A stretch of 64,000 nucleotides of DNA, from assembly GCF_030272615.1 (NCBI RefSeq), contig NC_081406.1, positions 468,828,400 through 468,892,399 on the forward strand, written 5' to 3'. The notes under the pieces were generated by a model, which ran no database searches, was not told where the DNA came from, and was given only the letters and a program-made list of their open reading frames with translations. Numbering within the stretch: the first letter of the stretch is position 1; each line of letters opens with the position of its first letter. Shown piece by piece: positions 46,189 to 58,261 of this stretch. This DNA comes from Cryptomeria japonica. Taxonomy: Eukaryota > Streptophyta > Pinopsida > Cupressales > Cupressaceae. Made by a program: the position numbers and the translations under genes.

Positions 46189-48426
46189 TAGGGCCAATGG
46201 GATACCACTTAATTTCAAATTTAAAATTGACACAGTTAAGATCTTAAAATTAGGGCAGATTATAATTAACCACTTAATTTTAAATATTTCCTTGAAAGTT
46301 GCAATGTTGAAATCGGGAAGTGTTTTCAATTTTAGAGGGATCAAAATTCAACAAAATCAGCCAATTCTTTGGATTTAAGTAATTAAATACAGTCATAACA
46401 GTCTCCCGAAATTTTGAGAAAAAAGTCAGGGACCGTGCGTAAGTTATGCATGGTCCTCCCAACTTTTTTCGAAAAATTTTAGGGATGAAAGCTATGATGA
46501 TTTGAGAGCTAACCCAAAAAAATTGATTAATTTTATGATCTCTAGATAGGTGAAATTAAGGTTTGAATGTTGAAATAGGACCTTATTAGGGTTTTGAAAG
46601 AGATAAGAAATTGAATTGCAATTTTGAAAAACGTCAAACCTACTAGATAGGGCCACCTTAAATAATATTTAGAAAACTAAAATTGTTTGAAATTGATTGA
46701 AATTTGCACAAAATACAATTAAATTTGAAAATTGGGGTTTTAGGACCTAACCACTGAATTTTGAAATTTTGAATTTTGGGAAAAGGAGTGAAATTAAAAA
46801 TTCAAATTTTAAGCAAGAAGAGAAGTCTGAAAAACAATCACAAATCTGAAAATTAAATGTAAATCCAATTTTTGCACAAGTTCAAGTTGATGTTTGAAAA
46901 TTAGGGTTTTGACAATTAACCACTTAATTTTGTAAGCTTGATTTGCAAATTGAACAAGACAATGAAAGAATGAATTTGACAAGCAATGTAATTTTCAGAT
47001 CTAAGACAATAGATAACATTTTTTGCAAAATAAAAGTTCAATTTCAATTTTAGCAAGTAGGGTTTTGAATGAATTAACCACTAAGTTTGTGTAAATTGCA
47101 AGAAAATTAAATTTGTAAATGAAAAGTATGCAATAATTTTCAATGTAAAGCATGTAAGACGTCAAGTTCACCAAAATGTAATATGGTGAAAAATGATGAG
47201 GGGAGATCAAGTGGAAAGCTCTACTCCCCTCAAAAGAGGAATAAAAGTTTCACAAAGGATTCCCTTCAATTTTTCACACATTACATTCAAATGAGGGGTT
47301 GAATTCACAAGATCCAATTGCTAATCGTAAGAGATTGAATAATAAGTGAATTGTAGTAAATTTGGAAAATAAATTAAACCTCTTTTGTAGTAAACTAGTT
47401 GAATTCAGTAAATTAAGACTAAGTGCAGAAATGACAAAGAAATGATTATATCTTGAGATAGAGATGCGGGATGAAACTGTGCACCTGGAATTAGCTATAG
47501 AATGTTGAGGCGAAGCTTCCCTGCAAATCTAAGCACAAGTTGCAGGGACTGTGCGTAAGTTATGCATGGTAAAAACCTGCGCGCCGAAAATGGTTTTTCT
47601 GTCTCTGAAAATGAACCCTAAACTTGATATTACAGTCGCACACCTGCAACCTACACACAAAAAAGAGAGGGAAATGTTGTTGGGATTGGGGGTTTGCCTT
47701 CAGGTCAAACCCCATTTTAGAATTAACCAAGTGGTTGTAAAATGCTGCAAGTAAATGAAAGGAAATGTCTAAAGTAATCCACCTCAAGAAGGGGATGTAA
47801 TTGAAATGTTGATACCTTTGTAGATAAATCTGCTTGAATGGATATGTGAAATAGGATGTCTTGAATCCTTGTCTTGATTGAAACACCTAGCCTTCAAAGG
47901 AGACTTGGAATGCTTAATGCTTGAGTGCTTGATGACGATAATGGAGACCTCTCACTTGTTCACCTTACTTTTGCTTGCACTTGATTTCTCTTATGCAAAT
48001 AGGAGGGGAAGTTCTCCTTATGTACTTGCCAATTAGGGGTGTTTAGGTAATTTCCCATCTTAGGCCGACATAGGAAAACCTTTTCCTACACACAAATTGA
48101 TAAGCCCAATTCAAGGGGAGACCAAAGGGGGCCCAAAATAGGGCCAGGAAAAGGGTGCCACACCCCTATCCTGAGAGGACAAGGGCACCATGCCCTTTTC
48201 CTACCCTAATTTAGGACAGGTAGCAACAAGAAGGCAGTGCAAAATGATGAAAACTGTAAGTTTTTGATGTCATGAGCATTTTTTAGGTCTCCAATCAGGC
48301 TTAGGGATTCATTTGCTAATGCAAAGACCCAAATGCAGTTTAAAATTGCAAGGGTCACAATTTTATGATGCTACACCATAATTAGCCTTCAAGGTCCTCC
48401 AAACACAAATGTACAAACCCCCAACA
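46189..48426 (-). repeat. Gypsy-4 5' LTR and leader (boundaries approximate)
   Basis: Non-coding, AT-rich. Read on the minus strand it starts tgttgggggtttgtac at 48426, at the junction with Tat gag on the plus strand, and leads to the gypsy-4 gag start at 38504 once TRG-1 is removed. A minus-strand tggtatcccattggccc at about 46189-46205 may be a decayed PBS, which would put most of this segment in a ~2.2-kb LTR. The motif taaccacttaatttt recurs near 46208, 46269, 46750, 46918 and 47077. No ORF here has a recognised product. acacc (48427-48431) could be a target duplication. Confidence 0.55.
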
Positions 48427-48439
48427 ACACCAACTATGT

Positions 48440-50870
48440 AATAACAATTATTCAAAAAATGCAGCCCAACGAAATCAACAGCATGTTCCTCCTAGGACCA
48501 ACAACAATAATAATCCAAGATGAAACTACACACCCTTAAGGGAACACATTGAATCATATTTGAAGAATATTGTCCAATCTCAAGGTGTCACATTGCTAGA
48601 GGTAAAACACTATGTACCTAGACATTTTAAACCTACTTAGTGGAATGATAATAATTTTTGTGAGTACCACATAACCAAATGACATAATACCTTAAATTTC
48701 TACAAACTTAAAAACATAATCCAAGATCTCATAGACCAAGTTGAAGCAACAATTGATAATCCTCTTGGATCCTTGAACACAAACTGCACCATATTTAAGA
48801 TCCCCTACAAAATCATAAAAAAGGTAAAGTTTCTAGTTCATGTAACCACAACAATAAAGGCAACTATTTCACTATAGCCCATGAATATACAGTTGACCAT
48901 ATCCAACATGCTAACAATAATATATTAGCTATCACAATAAAGAAGAAAAACCTTGATTGTGTAGTTGCAACATGCTAATCCAAAGTGACCCTACAAGGGG
49001 CTACTTCAAAGTCACAACCAACAAGCTAGTATAACCTTTTGGATCACTTACAAAAGACACCTTCCCAAATTTCCATTTATGAGCTTTAACGTATATCTCT
49101 AAACTACAAGGAAGTCCTAAATAAGGCATTACAAGAATCCTCCATTCCTAATGACATAAATATTGACGAATTTCAATCTATGGTGGGACACCTTTCCATT
49201 ATATATTACATTACATTTACGAAACATGATGTACCCACACATAAACCTTTCCACAAGAATCCTCTTCATCTAAATTTTTTTGTTTCCAAACATACAATTA
49301 GATGAGTTTTGGTAGATGGTGGAGCAAGCCTAAACATTTCCACTCTAAAACTAGTTCAAATATTCGGATTCTCTAAGAGTTGTATAGATACATCAAAGAA
49401 AATCATTATCAAAGCATATGATTATGGAGAGTGTCCTTACAAAGGGGCAATCACTCTTCTAATTTGACTTGGACCTATAATTTAAGACACCCCATTCCAA
49501 GTTTTGGATCTTGATATTAGATACAACATGCTTCTCGGTCAGCCATGGATTCATGCCACGAAATGTTTTCCCTCCACATACCATTGGTGCCTAAAATTCC
49601 CATATAATGGATCTAAGATCACTATATCAGGTTATCACGACCCCTTCCAATATTTCAATAAACTGAAAGGCACTTATGAATATCAAATACCTATTAATCA
49701 AGAAGCCTCGTCATCCACCACTTCAATTTACATTGACCCAATATCATTATCAAAATCCTTCATTCTATCCACTTCCATTCTTAAGATATAGATTCATATT
49801 CAAGAAAAAGGGTGTGGAGAAACACTATTAGACTTATTTTGTGTAGGTAAATTACCAACCTAACCTAGTTCACATGGAAAGCCATGACTAGTGAAACATT
49901 AACTAAAGGCCATTATTCAGTATTAACTTCCTACTTTCTTTACCAAGTAGGTTGAACTCAATGAGGAATACATAGTGAATATTATTCTATACTAGCTTTA
50001 CAAAGATGAAGAAGGGAAACAACATGTTAAGTTACTTGCAGAGCAATGTGGTAAGGGAATTAATATCATGCAACAAAAAGGCTACGATGGAAACAATAGC
50101 CTTGGTTCACATAAATAATGATTATATAACCAATTCAACCTTAGGCTCTACCCAATAATAGTGGACAAGGATATACACCATTAGAAATGGATGCTTCAAG
50201 TACTAAGTAGTTTACCAATAAAGACATGTGTACTTTTGATTACAGTGAGACATTTCATGGCTTGTATTAAATTAGACTCAAATGAATATGAAAGGGATTC
50301 CTTCAAATCGTCCAGTCACTGCGAATTAAATGGAACCTTTACAGACCTTGATGATTCACCTCCCCAAGATAAATATATAAATGACCAAGCCTAGATCAAT
50401 ACCTTTTTCTATCCTAGTGACTCTTCCATTTGTACCATAACTATCTCATTAATTTTTTTCATGAACAATGATGATAGCATATCCCTAGTTTACCTAGAAT
50501 TGATTGATTGGGACCAACGAGGTCTACTGTGCTTAGATATTTTTGAAAATGTTGAAGTTATTATTGAGTTCATGGAAATTTCAGAAGGTATACCTCTAGG
50601 ATATCATGAATCCAGATTCACCATTGATCTCAATAACATTTCTTACTTTGGGGAATCCACTCCTAGTCGCAAAAGTAAAAATAAAATAAATAGGTATTTA
50701 GGTGAAAACCAAAAGGCACCTTCTGAATTTGAAAAATTAAAAACAAAGGATGTATTTGAAGGTGAAAATGTCCTCAAGGCACTTGAGGATGAAAGGTTGG
50801 ATCCTCTCCCTACAATTCAAGAAAGATATCCACTCCTAGAAGAGTAGTCATAGGATGTTAATCTTGATAA
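48440..50870 (+). pseudogene. Tat gag C-terminus and protease region
   Basis: The gag end is recognised by YTPLREHIESYLKNIVQSQG and WNDNNFCEYH. The protease region reads VLVDGGASLNISTLKL at about 49310-49360, where the catalytic triplet should be Asp-Thr/Ser/Asn-Gly, and DLDIRYNMLLGQPWIHATKC at 49510-49570, the typical Tat block after the protease. The stretch 50461-50847 is a linker with an open frame and no recognised domain. Many stops interrupt all parts. Confidence 0.78.
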
Positions 50871-51039
50871 TAATAAAAATCAAAAGATTGTCCACTTTGC
50901 AACATCACTCACAATATAAAAAAGGAATACTTCACCAATTTCTTTACTACAAGACAAATTAATTTTTCTTGGTCCTATGCTGACATGCCAAGACTAGACC
51001 CTAAACTAGTCCCCCACCATTTAATCTCTAAGGGTTGAA

Positions 51040-52545
51040 AATATAAAGAAAAAATTGAGAAAAATGCATCCCCAGATTGCCGTATTGGTCAAATTTGAGT
51101 TGAAAAAGCTATTAGATGTTGGTTTCATTCAGCCAATTTATGTCCCAATCTCCAAGCCAATTGGGGGAATTAGGATCTATATAGATTTTAGGGATATAAA
51201 CAAGGCACACCCAAAGGACGAGTTTCCTTTACCCAACATAGGTATGGTTGGTGATCTCACAATAGGATACAAGATCCTATCTCTCATGGATGGTTGTTCT
51301 AGATACAAATTATCCCCCAAGATCAACATAAAATATCTTTTGCATGTCCTCGGGGAACATACTTTTGGAATGTCACACCTTTTGGTCGTAAGAATGTAGG
51401 AGAAACTTATTAGATGGTCATGACTTCTATTTTTCATGATTTAATGCACACCTTGATGGAATATGATGTAGATAATGATTTTTTAAAGTCAATCTAACAT
51501 AGAAACCATCTAAACATTTTAGCAGTGATCTTTGAAAGGTTGGAACATTATAAAGTTAGACTCAATCTAAAGAAATGTGTCTTTAGAGTAGCCATTGAAA
51601 AACTCCTTGGATTCATTGTCTCTCATCAAGGAATTGAAGTAGATATGGAAAAAGTAAAAATGATTGTGACATGCCACTACCTTCAAATTTTACTCAACTT
51701 TGTATTCTTTAGGGAAAGTTACAAGCCATCTATAGATTTATTAGATAATTAGTAGAAAAATATTACCCTTTGCAATATTTACTCCATAAGGGTGTCTCAT
51801 TCAGATAGACCGAAGGATATCAATAGGCCTTTCAACAACTCAAGATTATTTCCTACAACCACCAATGCTAATGTCACCCATACAAGGACAACCATTAGTT
51901 ATCTATATATTAGCTACAAAATTAGAACTAGGAACTATCCTAACACAACACACTGAGTAAGGTAAAGAACAAGCCATCTACTACAACAGATGCACACTAG
52001 TAGAGTATAAGATCAATTATACACATATTGAGAGAGAATATCTAGTTTTCATCTTTGCTTCCCAAAAGATACAACATTAAATGCTAGATCATCATATCAA
52101 GCTTGTGGTAGAGATGTATCCTCTCAAATATTTGCTCAGCAAAGTAAATCTCATAGGAAAATTAACAAAATGGGTTATGATTCTTAGTGAATTTGACATA
52201 GAGTATGTTGATCAATAGGAAATGAAAGGAAAAGTAATTGTCAATCAATTATCATATGGTCCTATAGTAGCAGATAACTCACTTTTAATTGAATTATCAA
52301 ATTAAACAATCTTCATAGTAACCGCATCCACACAATGGAAACTATATTTTAATGGATCTTATACCCGACATGGATCAAAAGAAGGAATCTTATCTATCAC
52401 CCTTCAAGGGGACGTTATTCCAAAGTCTTATAGGATAAATTTTTATTGCACAAATAACATTGTGGAGTATGAAACCCTCATCACCGATCTTAGAACAATA
52501 GCACATTAGAAGATCAATATTCATAATTGATTGATAGACAAGTCA
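51040..52545 (+). pseudogene. Tat reverse transcriptase, RNase H and second (archaeal-type) RNase H
   Basis: RT blocks are LRKMHPQIAVLVKFELKKLL, ISKPIGGIRIYIDFRDINKA, LPNIGMVGDLTIGYKILSLMD and RLNLKKCVFRVAIEKLLGFI. The polymerase YVDD block is degraded to roughly DVDND near 51470, with an Asp-to-Asn change. The first RNase H keeps HIEREYLVFIFASQKI and LTKWVMILSEFDIEYVD. The second starts WKLYFNGSYTRHGS (catalytic Asp is Asn) and has NNIVEYETLITDLR. These Asp-to-Asn changes are G-to-A. Confidence 0.85.
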
Positions 52546-52838
52546 ATGATGACTATATGAAAAAGACAAAAAAACTCATGCCTCATAAATGAATGGTTTT
52601 ATTTTGATTATTCACATAATAAAGATAAAAATGCTATTATGTGAAGTTTATTGTAAGTACTCACTAATGCAATTATGGTTTTGAATGAGTAATGTTATTA
52701 GGAATTAAATTTTTATATATGTGGATACCTTGAATGGTAAAGAGATTTTGTCCAACTACTTTTATGTGTGTTGAAGTGGATGTAGATAAGCATATCACCC
52801 TCAAAGAAAAAAGAGAGAGAGGGAGAGAGGGGGGCTAA
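52546..52838 (+). other. Tat 3' untranslated remnant with purine-rich stretch
   Basis: No gene. 52801-52834 is almost pure purine (agagagagggagagaggggggc), which could be the Tat polypurine tract. It is immediately followed by the LTR at 52839, so the LTR could in principle belong to Tat. Confidence 0.5.
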
Positions 52839-53651
52839 TGAGGGCATAACTTGAGACACATAAAAAAAAAAACAATTTGCAACAAAATATTATATTATTA
52901 TTATTTGAAAACTATATTCAATACATGCAAATCTAAACAAGAGGAATAAAATCTCACAGGTTGTAACAAATTATAGCTTACTAAATGTTCTAAAAAGCCC
53001 CTTTCTCAGAATCCAACTTTTTCCACCCAAAAACTAACAAGTTTTCCCAAATGGATCATAAATAGCCTTCCTACAGTTTGGAGCCAAAATTACAAATTAA
53101 ATTTTCAAATTCAGTGGACAAGTGCCAAAAATTGAAATTAGAAATTTGAAAATTTAGCGAAATTGGAAAACTGGTAACTTTCTGAAAAGTTCTCCAACTT
53201 CTGACAACCATAACTTTTGATCTAGCAATTGGATTGATGTTTCGTTTGAACCGTCAAAAATCTCTTTCAATGAAGAATATGCTAAGAATATACTTCACCA
53301 ATTCTCACCATTTGGGGCCATTTATTGCCTCAAATTTGACTCAGAATACTTTTTATCAGTTTTTTTTGAGAAATTGAAACTTGAATAACTTTCAAATCGT
53401 AAATGATCTTGAGCTGATTCTTCACCAAAGTGATTTTTTTTTGTTCCAAAGCTTCCCACAAATCTTTGTCTCCATCCCCCTTCAAATTAAAGCTTTCTAA
53501 AATAGTAGGTTGGCTAGAAAAAATGCAACAAAATAATTCTGAAAGTTGGAATCTCTTATTCATCCAAATGGGTATCTAGAAATGCAAAAATATTAGAAGA
53601 AAACTATTAAAAGGAACATTTTCAGGGGGGTTATGCAGGATTTCCCTTACA
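52839..53651 (-). repeat. Gypsy-3 3' LTR (813 bp)
   Basis: Minus-strand ends are TGTAAGGGAAA…GCCCTCA. It lies directly after a minus-strand gcgggagaatttggtgg purine-rich tract and the end of the gypsy-3 integrase. The plus-strand side adjoins the Tat purine tract, so ownership by Tat is an alternative. The minus-strand ORF at 53330-53563 has no recognised domain. Confidence 0.6.
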
Positions 53652-54775
53652 CCACCAAATTCTCCCGCATCAAACACCTAGGGTTATTTGACAAGTGACC
53701 CTATCACATCTCAATTGGTTGAGGAAAACCCAAACAGTTAACCTCTAACTTGGACAACCATGATGAATATTCAATAGGTCTTCCCCTCCAATTCACCAGA
53801 TATTCCTTGTACTACCTATTTCTAGTACTCCTTCCCACACACCTATTCAGAATTTCTTTGATCTCCTCCTCTAAATTAGGTGCAAGGATTTTATATTGTT
53901 CTAACATTAGCTCCTCCTCTGTGTCACCTTCATGATATTTTGTTAAGTTTGCAATGTTGAACATAGGGGAAATATTAATTCCATCCAAAAACTCTGCCTC
54001 ATATACATTCCTTGAATCATGCTTCTTCAAAATCTTATAGGGACCTAAATTCTTCATCTTCAACTTATTGTATGTTCCCACTGGGGACCTTTTTTTCCTC
54101 AAATGGACCATCACCTCTTCACCAATCTGGAACTCCTTATACCCCCTCTTCTGATATGCCTTGCCTTATACTACATATTCATCTTGTTAATATGCTCCTT
54201 CACCTTTTCATGTATATTCTTGATGTGTTCTACAAAATCTTTGGCTTTGGCACTTGTATGCTTCTCCTCATCCATCTTCCTTAATTCTGGAGCGATGCTT
54301 GGATTGCCTCCATAAATGATTTGGAATGGTGATCTACTAGTGTTCCTGTTGAGAGAATTATTGTAAGCAAATTTTGCCTGTTGTAAGATCAAGTCCCATC
54401 CCTTGGGTTTATCTCCTACCAAGCATCTCAGTAGGTTACCCAGACTCTTGTTCACTACTTTAGTCTATCCATCAGTTTGCAAATGGTGTGCAAAACTAAA
54501 ATTCAACTCTATTTTCAACTTCTTCCACAAGGTCCTCCAAAAGTATCCGACAAACTTGGTATCATGATCTGAAACAATACTTTTTGGTAGACCATGTAGT
54601 CTCACCACCTCTCTAAAGAATAAATCATCAATATGGATAGCATCACGAGTCTTCTAGCATGGAATGAAGTGTGCCATCTTTAAAAACCTATCAACCACTA
54701 CAAATAGTGAATCATTTCCTCTTTGTGTCCTTAGTAAACCAAGAATAAAATCCATGCGTATATCTATTGGACAGA
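53652..54775 (-). pseudogene. Gypsy-3 integrase, partial
   Basis: The catalytic core on the minus strand has RMDFILG (first Asp, about 54750), a VSDHDTKF block (second Asp) and TDG-stop-TKVVNKSLG, where TAG (54465-54467) and a Glu-to-Lys change (54459-54461) destroy the third catalytic residue. KGWDLILQQAKFAYNNS, EEVMVHLRKKRSPVGTYNKLK and the tail to about 53700 follow. The pattern is of a CRM/Reina-like chromovirus. The upstream part was cut off by insertion of copia-2 at 54776 and is outside the window. Confidence 0.85.
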
Positions 54776-55964
54776 TCTAATACCGGGAGTAAATTGAGAG
54801 GGGGGGTGAATTAGTTTACTATCAGAAATTAGAATTATAGCATATCATAACCTTTAAACTAGAGCACAAAGAAACCAACACAATGAAAGATAGAACATGA
54901 AAGCACAGTACACACAACACCAATATCTTGATGTGGAAAACCATGGTGGGAAACCCTATGCACAATCAGGTAATAATGCAACAGTATGTGAAATAATTAC
55001 AATGGGGATTGCACTTGCAATCAGGCTAATCGCCTAGAGCTCACTGCTCATCACAAAAAAAAGTCTCACTAACTTACAAAAATATCGGACTATAATCCAG
55101 AAAGAGATGAATTGTGAAAGTAACATCTACTAATGCTTGATACAGTTCTGGTTAAGCACAAATGTTTTCCTTACAATACAAAACCTTCTCAAACCTTCAT
55201 TGAATGATATAACCTTGATCACACATAAACCACTCTTTGACAATGAAAACATAACCAACTATCCATCCATGATACCAATTACATAAATAAGTCACCTATA
55301 AATATAGATCATCAACCTTATTGACAAGGTTAGCTAAACCCAAAACCCATAAACCCATAATTACAAAAATTAGATCACACGGTACCACCGGACACATATT
55401 ATGATTTATATTACATAGCATAGACCTAATACAAATATCCAAACAATTAAATCTGTTAGAAATTCTGCTAAGACCAAAATCCATCTCGCTTCACCAACTT
55501 GTAGAAACCCTCAATAAAATAACAGAAAGTCTAACCAGATCCAAATAGGACCATCATAATAACACACCAGCCAATGCAAAGTCACCAAATAGTCAAAACA
55601 TGATCAAGAAGCACCTTCATAATGATAGAAATCAATTCCATAAGCCAGACCAAAATCGACTAACCAAATTACCAAATATTACTTACCGGTAAAGTTGTCC
55701 AGGAAAGCTAGAAGCAAGATGATAAAGCTAAAAGATAGCCGGAGCACCAAATCGTGAACCAACAGATTATGGAAAACATATAACCATCCAGAATAAGCAT
55801 CCAAAACCGACTCCAAAGATTTGATCATACCAAATCATAAACATAATCAAAACCAAGATGATGACTAAGACTAACTGGGATAGGTCCAACTGGGATAGCC
55901 TCCAACCGAGATACAATGTTGACATCAATGACAACACTTAAGAAAATCCATTATATTTCCAAAA
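54776..55964 (-). repeat. Copia-2 3' LTR (~1.19 kb)
   Basis: On the minus strand it follows the purine tract gccaaagggggagat (55965-55979) and ends near the gypsy-3 integrase break. The start reads ttttgg where relatives have tgttgg, and the outer end reads ggtattaga, so both terminal dinucleotides look mutated. The plus-strand gagagggggggtgaatta near 54799 is the shared C-tract motif in reverse. The gypsy-3 side target duplication cannot be tested in the window. Confidence 0.75.
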
Positions 55965-56140
55965 ATCTCCCCCTTTGGCATTGATGACAACATTGAATGT
56001 GAAAAATATCCAAGTACCAAGGAATGCCAACAATCTCCCTCATGCAATGTTTCTCCAAAGATTGATTTATTTTCCATGAACACCATCTCCCCCTAAGATT
56101 AACAGTTTTTCACATGAATACCTTCTCTCCCCCTTTGACA
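55965..56140 (-). other. Copia-2 polypurine tract array
   Basis: Three purine tracts on the minus strand: caaagggggagat (about 55965-55977), aatcttagggggagatgg (about 56083-56100) and gtcaaagggggagagaagg (about 56124-56142). This repeats the arrangement in copia-1 and TRG-1. Confidence 0.78.
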
Positions 56141-56374
56141 ACAATGACAAAGGATGGATACTGAACCAAAATTATCGAACCAAACAGCTAACTAATCCCC
56201 CTGAGTAGTAGCATCATCTCATCAACCTGGATCAGAAAAGTATGTCTGATAAGATCACTGGATTGATGCATTTTTGCATCTCTAAGTCTCTTCCTGAGGG
56301 TTGGTAATCCCCAATTGATCCCTGAGATATTCAAAAATGTCTTTAGGTAATGGTTTAGTTAGAATATCTGCAAT

Positions 56375-58257
56375 CTATTCCTTAGTAGGCACATAAACCA
56401 ATCTGACTTCCTTTGCTTCAACCTTTTCCTTCAAGAAATTATACCTTATAGAAATGTGTTTTGATTTGGAATGAAATATTGAATTCTTTGACATACCAAT
56501 AGCAATAGTATTATTGTAGTGAATAAAAATAGGCTCATCATAACTTACCCTTATATACTTTAACATCTGTTTCATCCATAAAATCCGAGTACAGTTGGTA
56601 GCAGCAACAACATATTTTGCTTCAGCAGTAGACAACGAAGTGCATGATTATTTATTGCTAAGTCATGAAACTAACTTCTTCCCAAGAAAGAATGCACCAC
56701 TGGTAGTTCTCTTCCAGTCATCTACATATCAAAATCTATATATGCACATAATGTAAAGTTATCACCCTTTGGATACCATAACCAAAAGTCTATTGTGCCT
56801 GTCAAATATCTGAATATCCTCTTGACACCAATATCATGAGTTTCTCTAGGATCTGACTGAAATCTAGAGGCAATACAAACAACATTCATTATATCAGGTC
56901 TAGTTGGAGTTAAGTATAGAAAACCAACAATCATTGATTTGTATCTACTTAGATTCACTTTAGGGGATTCATCATCCTTTGATGATTTGCAACTGGTTAT
57001 CATAGGAGTACCGACAAGTTTAGAATTCTCAATTCCAAATTTCTTAAGTAACTCCTTCACATACTTAGTTTGACAAATGAAAATACCTTTATCAATCTAA
57101 GTAATCTGCAAACCTAAGAAAAATTTCATCTCACCAATCATAGACATTTCAAATTCATTCTTCATATCATCAACAAATTTCATGCATAGACCTTCTTCAC
57201 CTCCAAAAATGATATCGTCCACAAAGACTTCAATAATCAATATGTCATCATGCTCAATTTTCTAATATAAGTTACTATCAGCATTAACCTCGGTAAAACC
57301 AAGCTTTGAAATATATTTATCCAATCTAGCATACCATGCTCTAGGGGCCTATTTTAGTCCATGTAAAGCTTTCTTCAGTCTGCAAACCATGTCCTTGTCT
57401 TCTGATAAAGAAAATCCATTAGGTTGCTCAATAAGATTCCCTCTTTAAGATCTCCATTCATAAATGCACATTTGACATCCATCTAATATACTTTATAGTT
57501 CTTGTGTGCAACATAAGCAAGAAAAAGTCTTACTGCTTCAATTCTTGCATCTGAGGCATAAGTCTCTCCATAATCAACTCCTTCTTCCTGGGAATAACCT
57601 TTGCAAACCAATCTAGCCTTGTTCCTCATAACTTGACCTTTCTCATTCAATTTATTCTTGAAAACCCATTTAGTTCCAATAATATTCTTGTCTTTAGGTC
57701 TAGGAATTAGTTACCATGTCTTATTCTTTTCTATCTAATCTAATTCCTCTTCCATTGCTTTCATCCAATTTTCATCCTTACTTGATTCAATAAATGATTT
57801 TGGTTCAATTTGAGAAATTAAACACACCTCTTCAACAACTAATCTCCTCTTAGTCATCACACCTTTCCTTTTATCTGCAATGATATGATCTTCGGAATTA
57901 TTTAATTTTACATACCTAGGAGTCTTTGATTTTTCGTGATTTTCTAACTCTTTCTATTTTTCATCTATCACTTTTAAATTTTATGATGTTATGGGTGTCA
58001 CTAGTTCACTAATCTGAACCGATTCTTGCATTACCCATTCAGGTTTGATAAATTCATCTTCCATTCCATAGTCATATTATCTAAGATTATTACTGACATG
58101 CTCATCCACCTTGACATTTATGCTCTCCATTATCCTATTCAATCTTTTGTTATAACATCTATATGTTTTTCTCTTAGTTGAATAAACCAAAAATATTCCT
58201 TCATCACTTCTACGATCAAACTTTCCTAATGCATCATCTCTTCTAATGTAACATTTA
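56375..58257 (-). pseudogene. Copia-2 integrase C-terminus, RT and RNase H
   Basis: Minus-strand order: GKFDRRSDEGIFLVYSTK (about 58170-58220), a charged linker, RT with GTKWVFKNKLNEKGQVMRNK and the catalytic FVDD (VDD at 57214-57222), KELLKKFGIENSKLVGTPM (56722-57060), then RNase H with STAEAKYVVAATNCTRILWM (56375-56635). Frame changes and stops are frequent. The Asp in the RT motif is intact. Confidence 0.85.
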
Positions 58258-58261
58258 ATAG

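Larger units (their letters stand above)
48427..52838 (+). mobile_element. Tat/Ogre-type Ty3/gypsy relic, the oldest layer
   Basis: Plus-strand order: Asn/Pro-rich gag C-terminus (48440-48800), protease (about 49300-49750), RT (51040-51700), RNase H (about 51890-52260), then a second RNase H (52320-52540), which is the hallmark of the Tat branch. No integrase is seen between the second RNase H and the purine-rich stretch before 52838, suggesting an internal deletion. Stops and frame changes are dense, so it is much older than the elements inserted on both sides. Confidence 0.85.
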
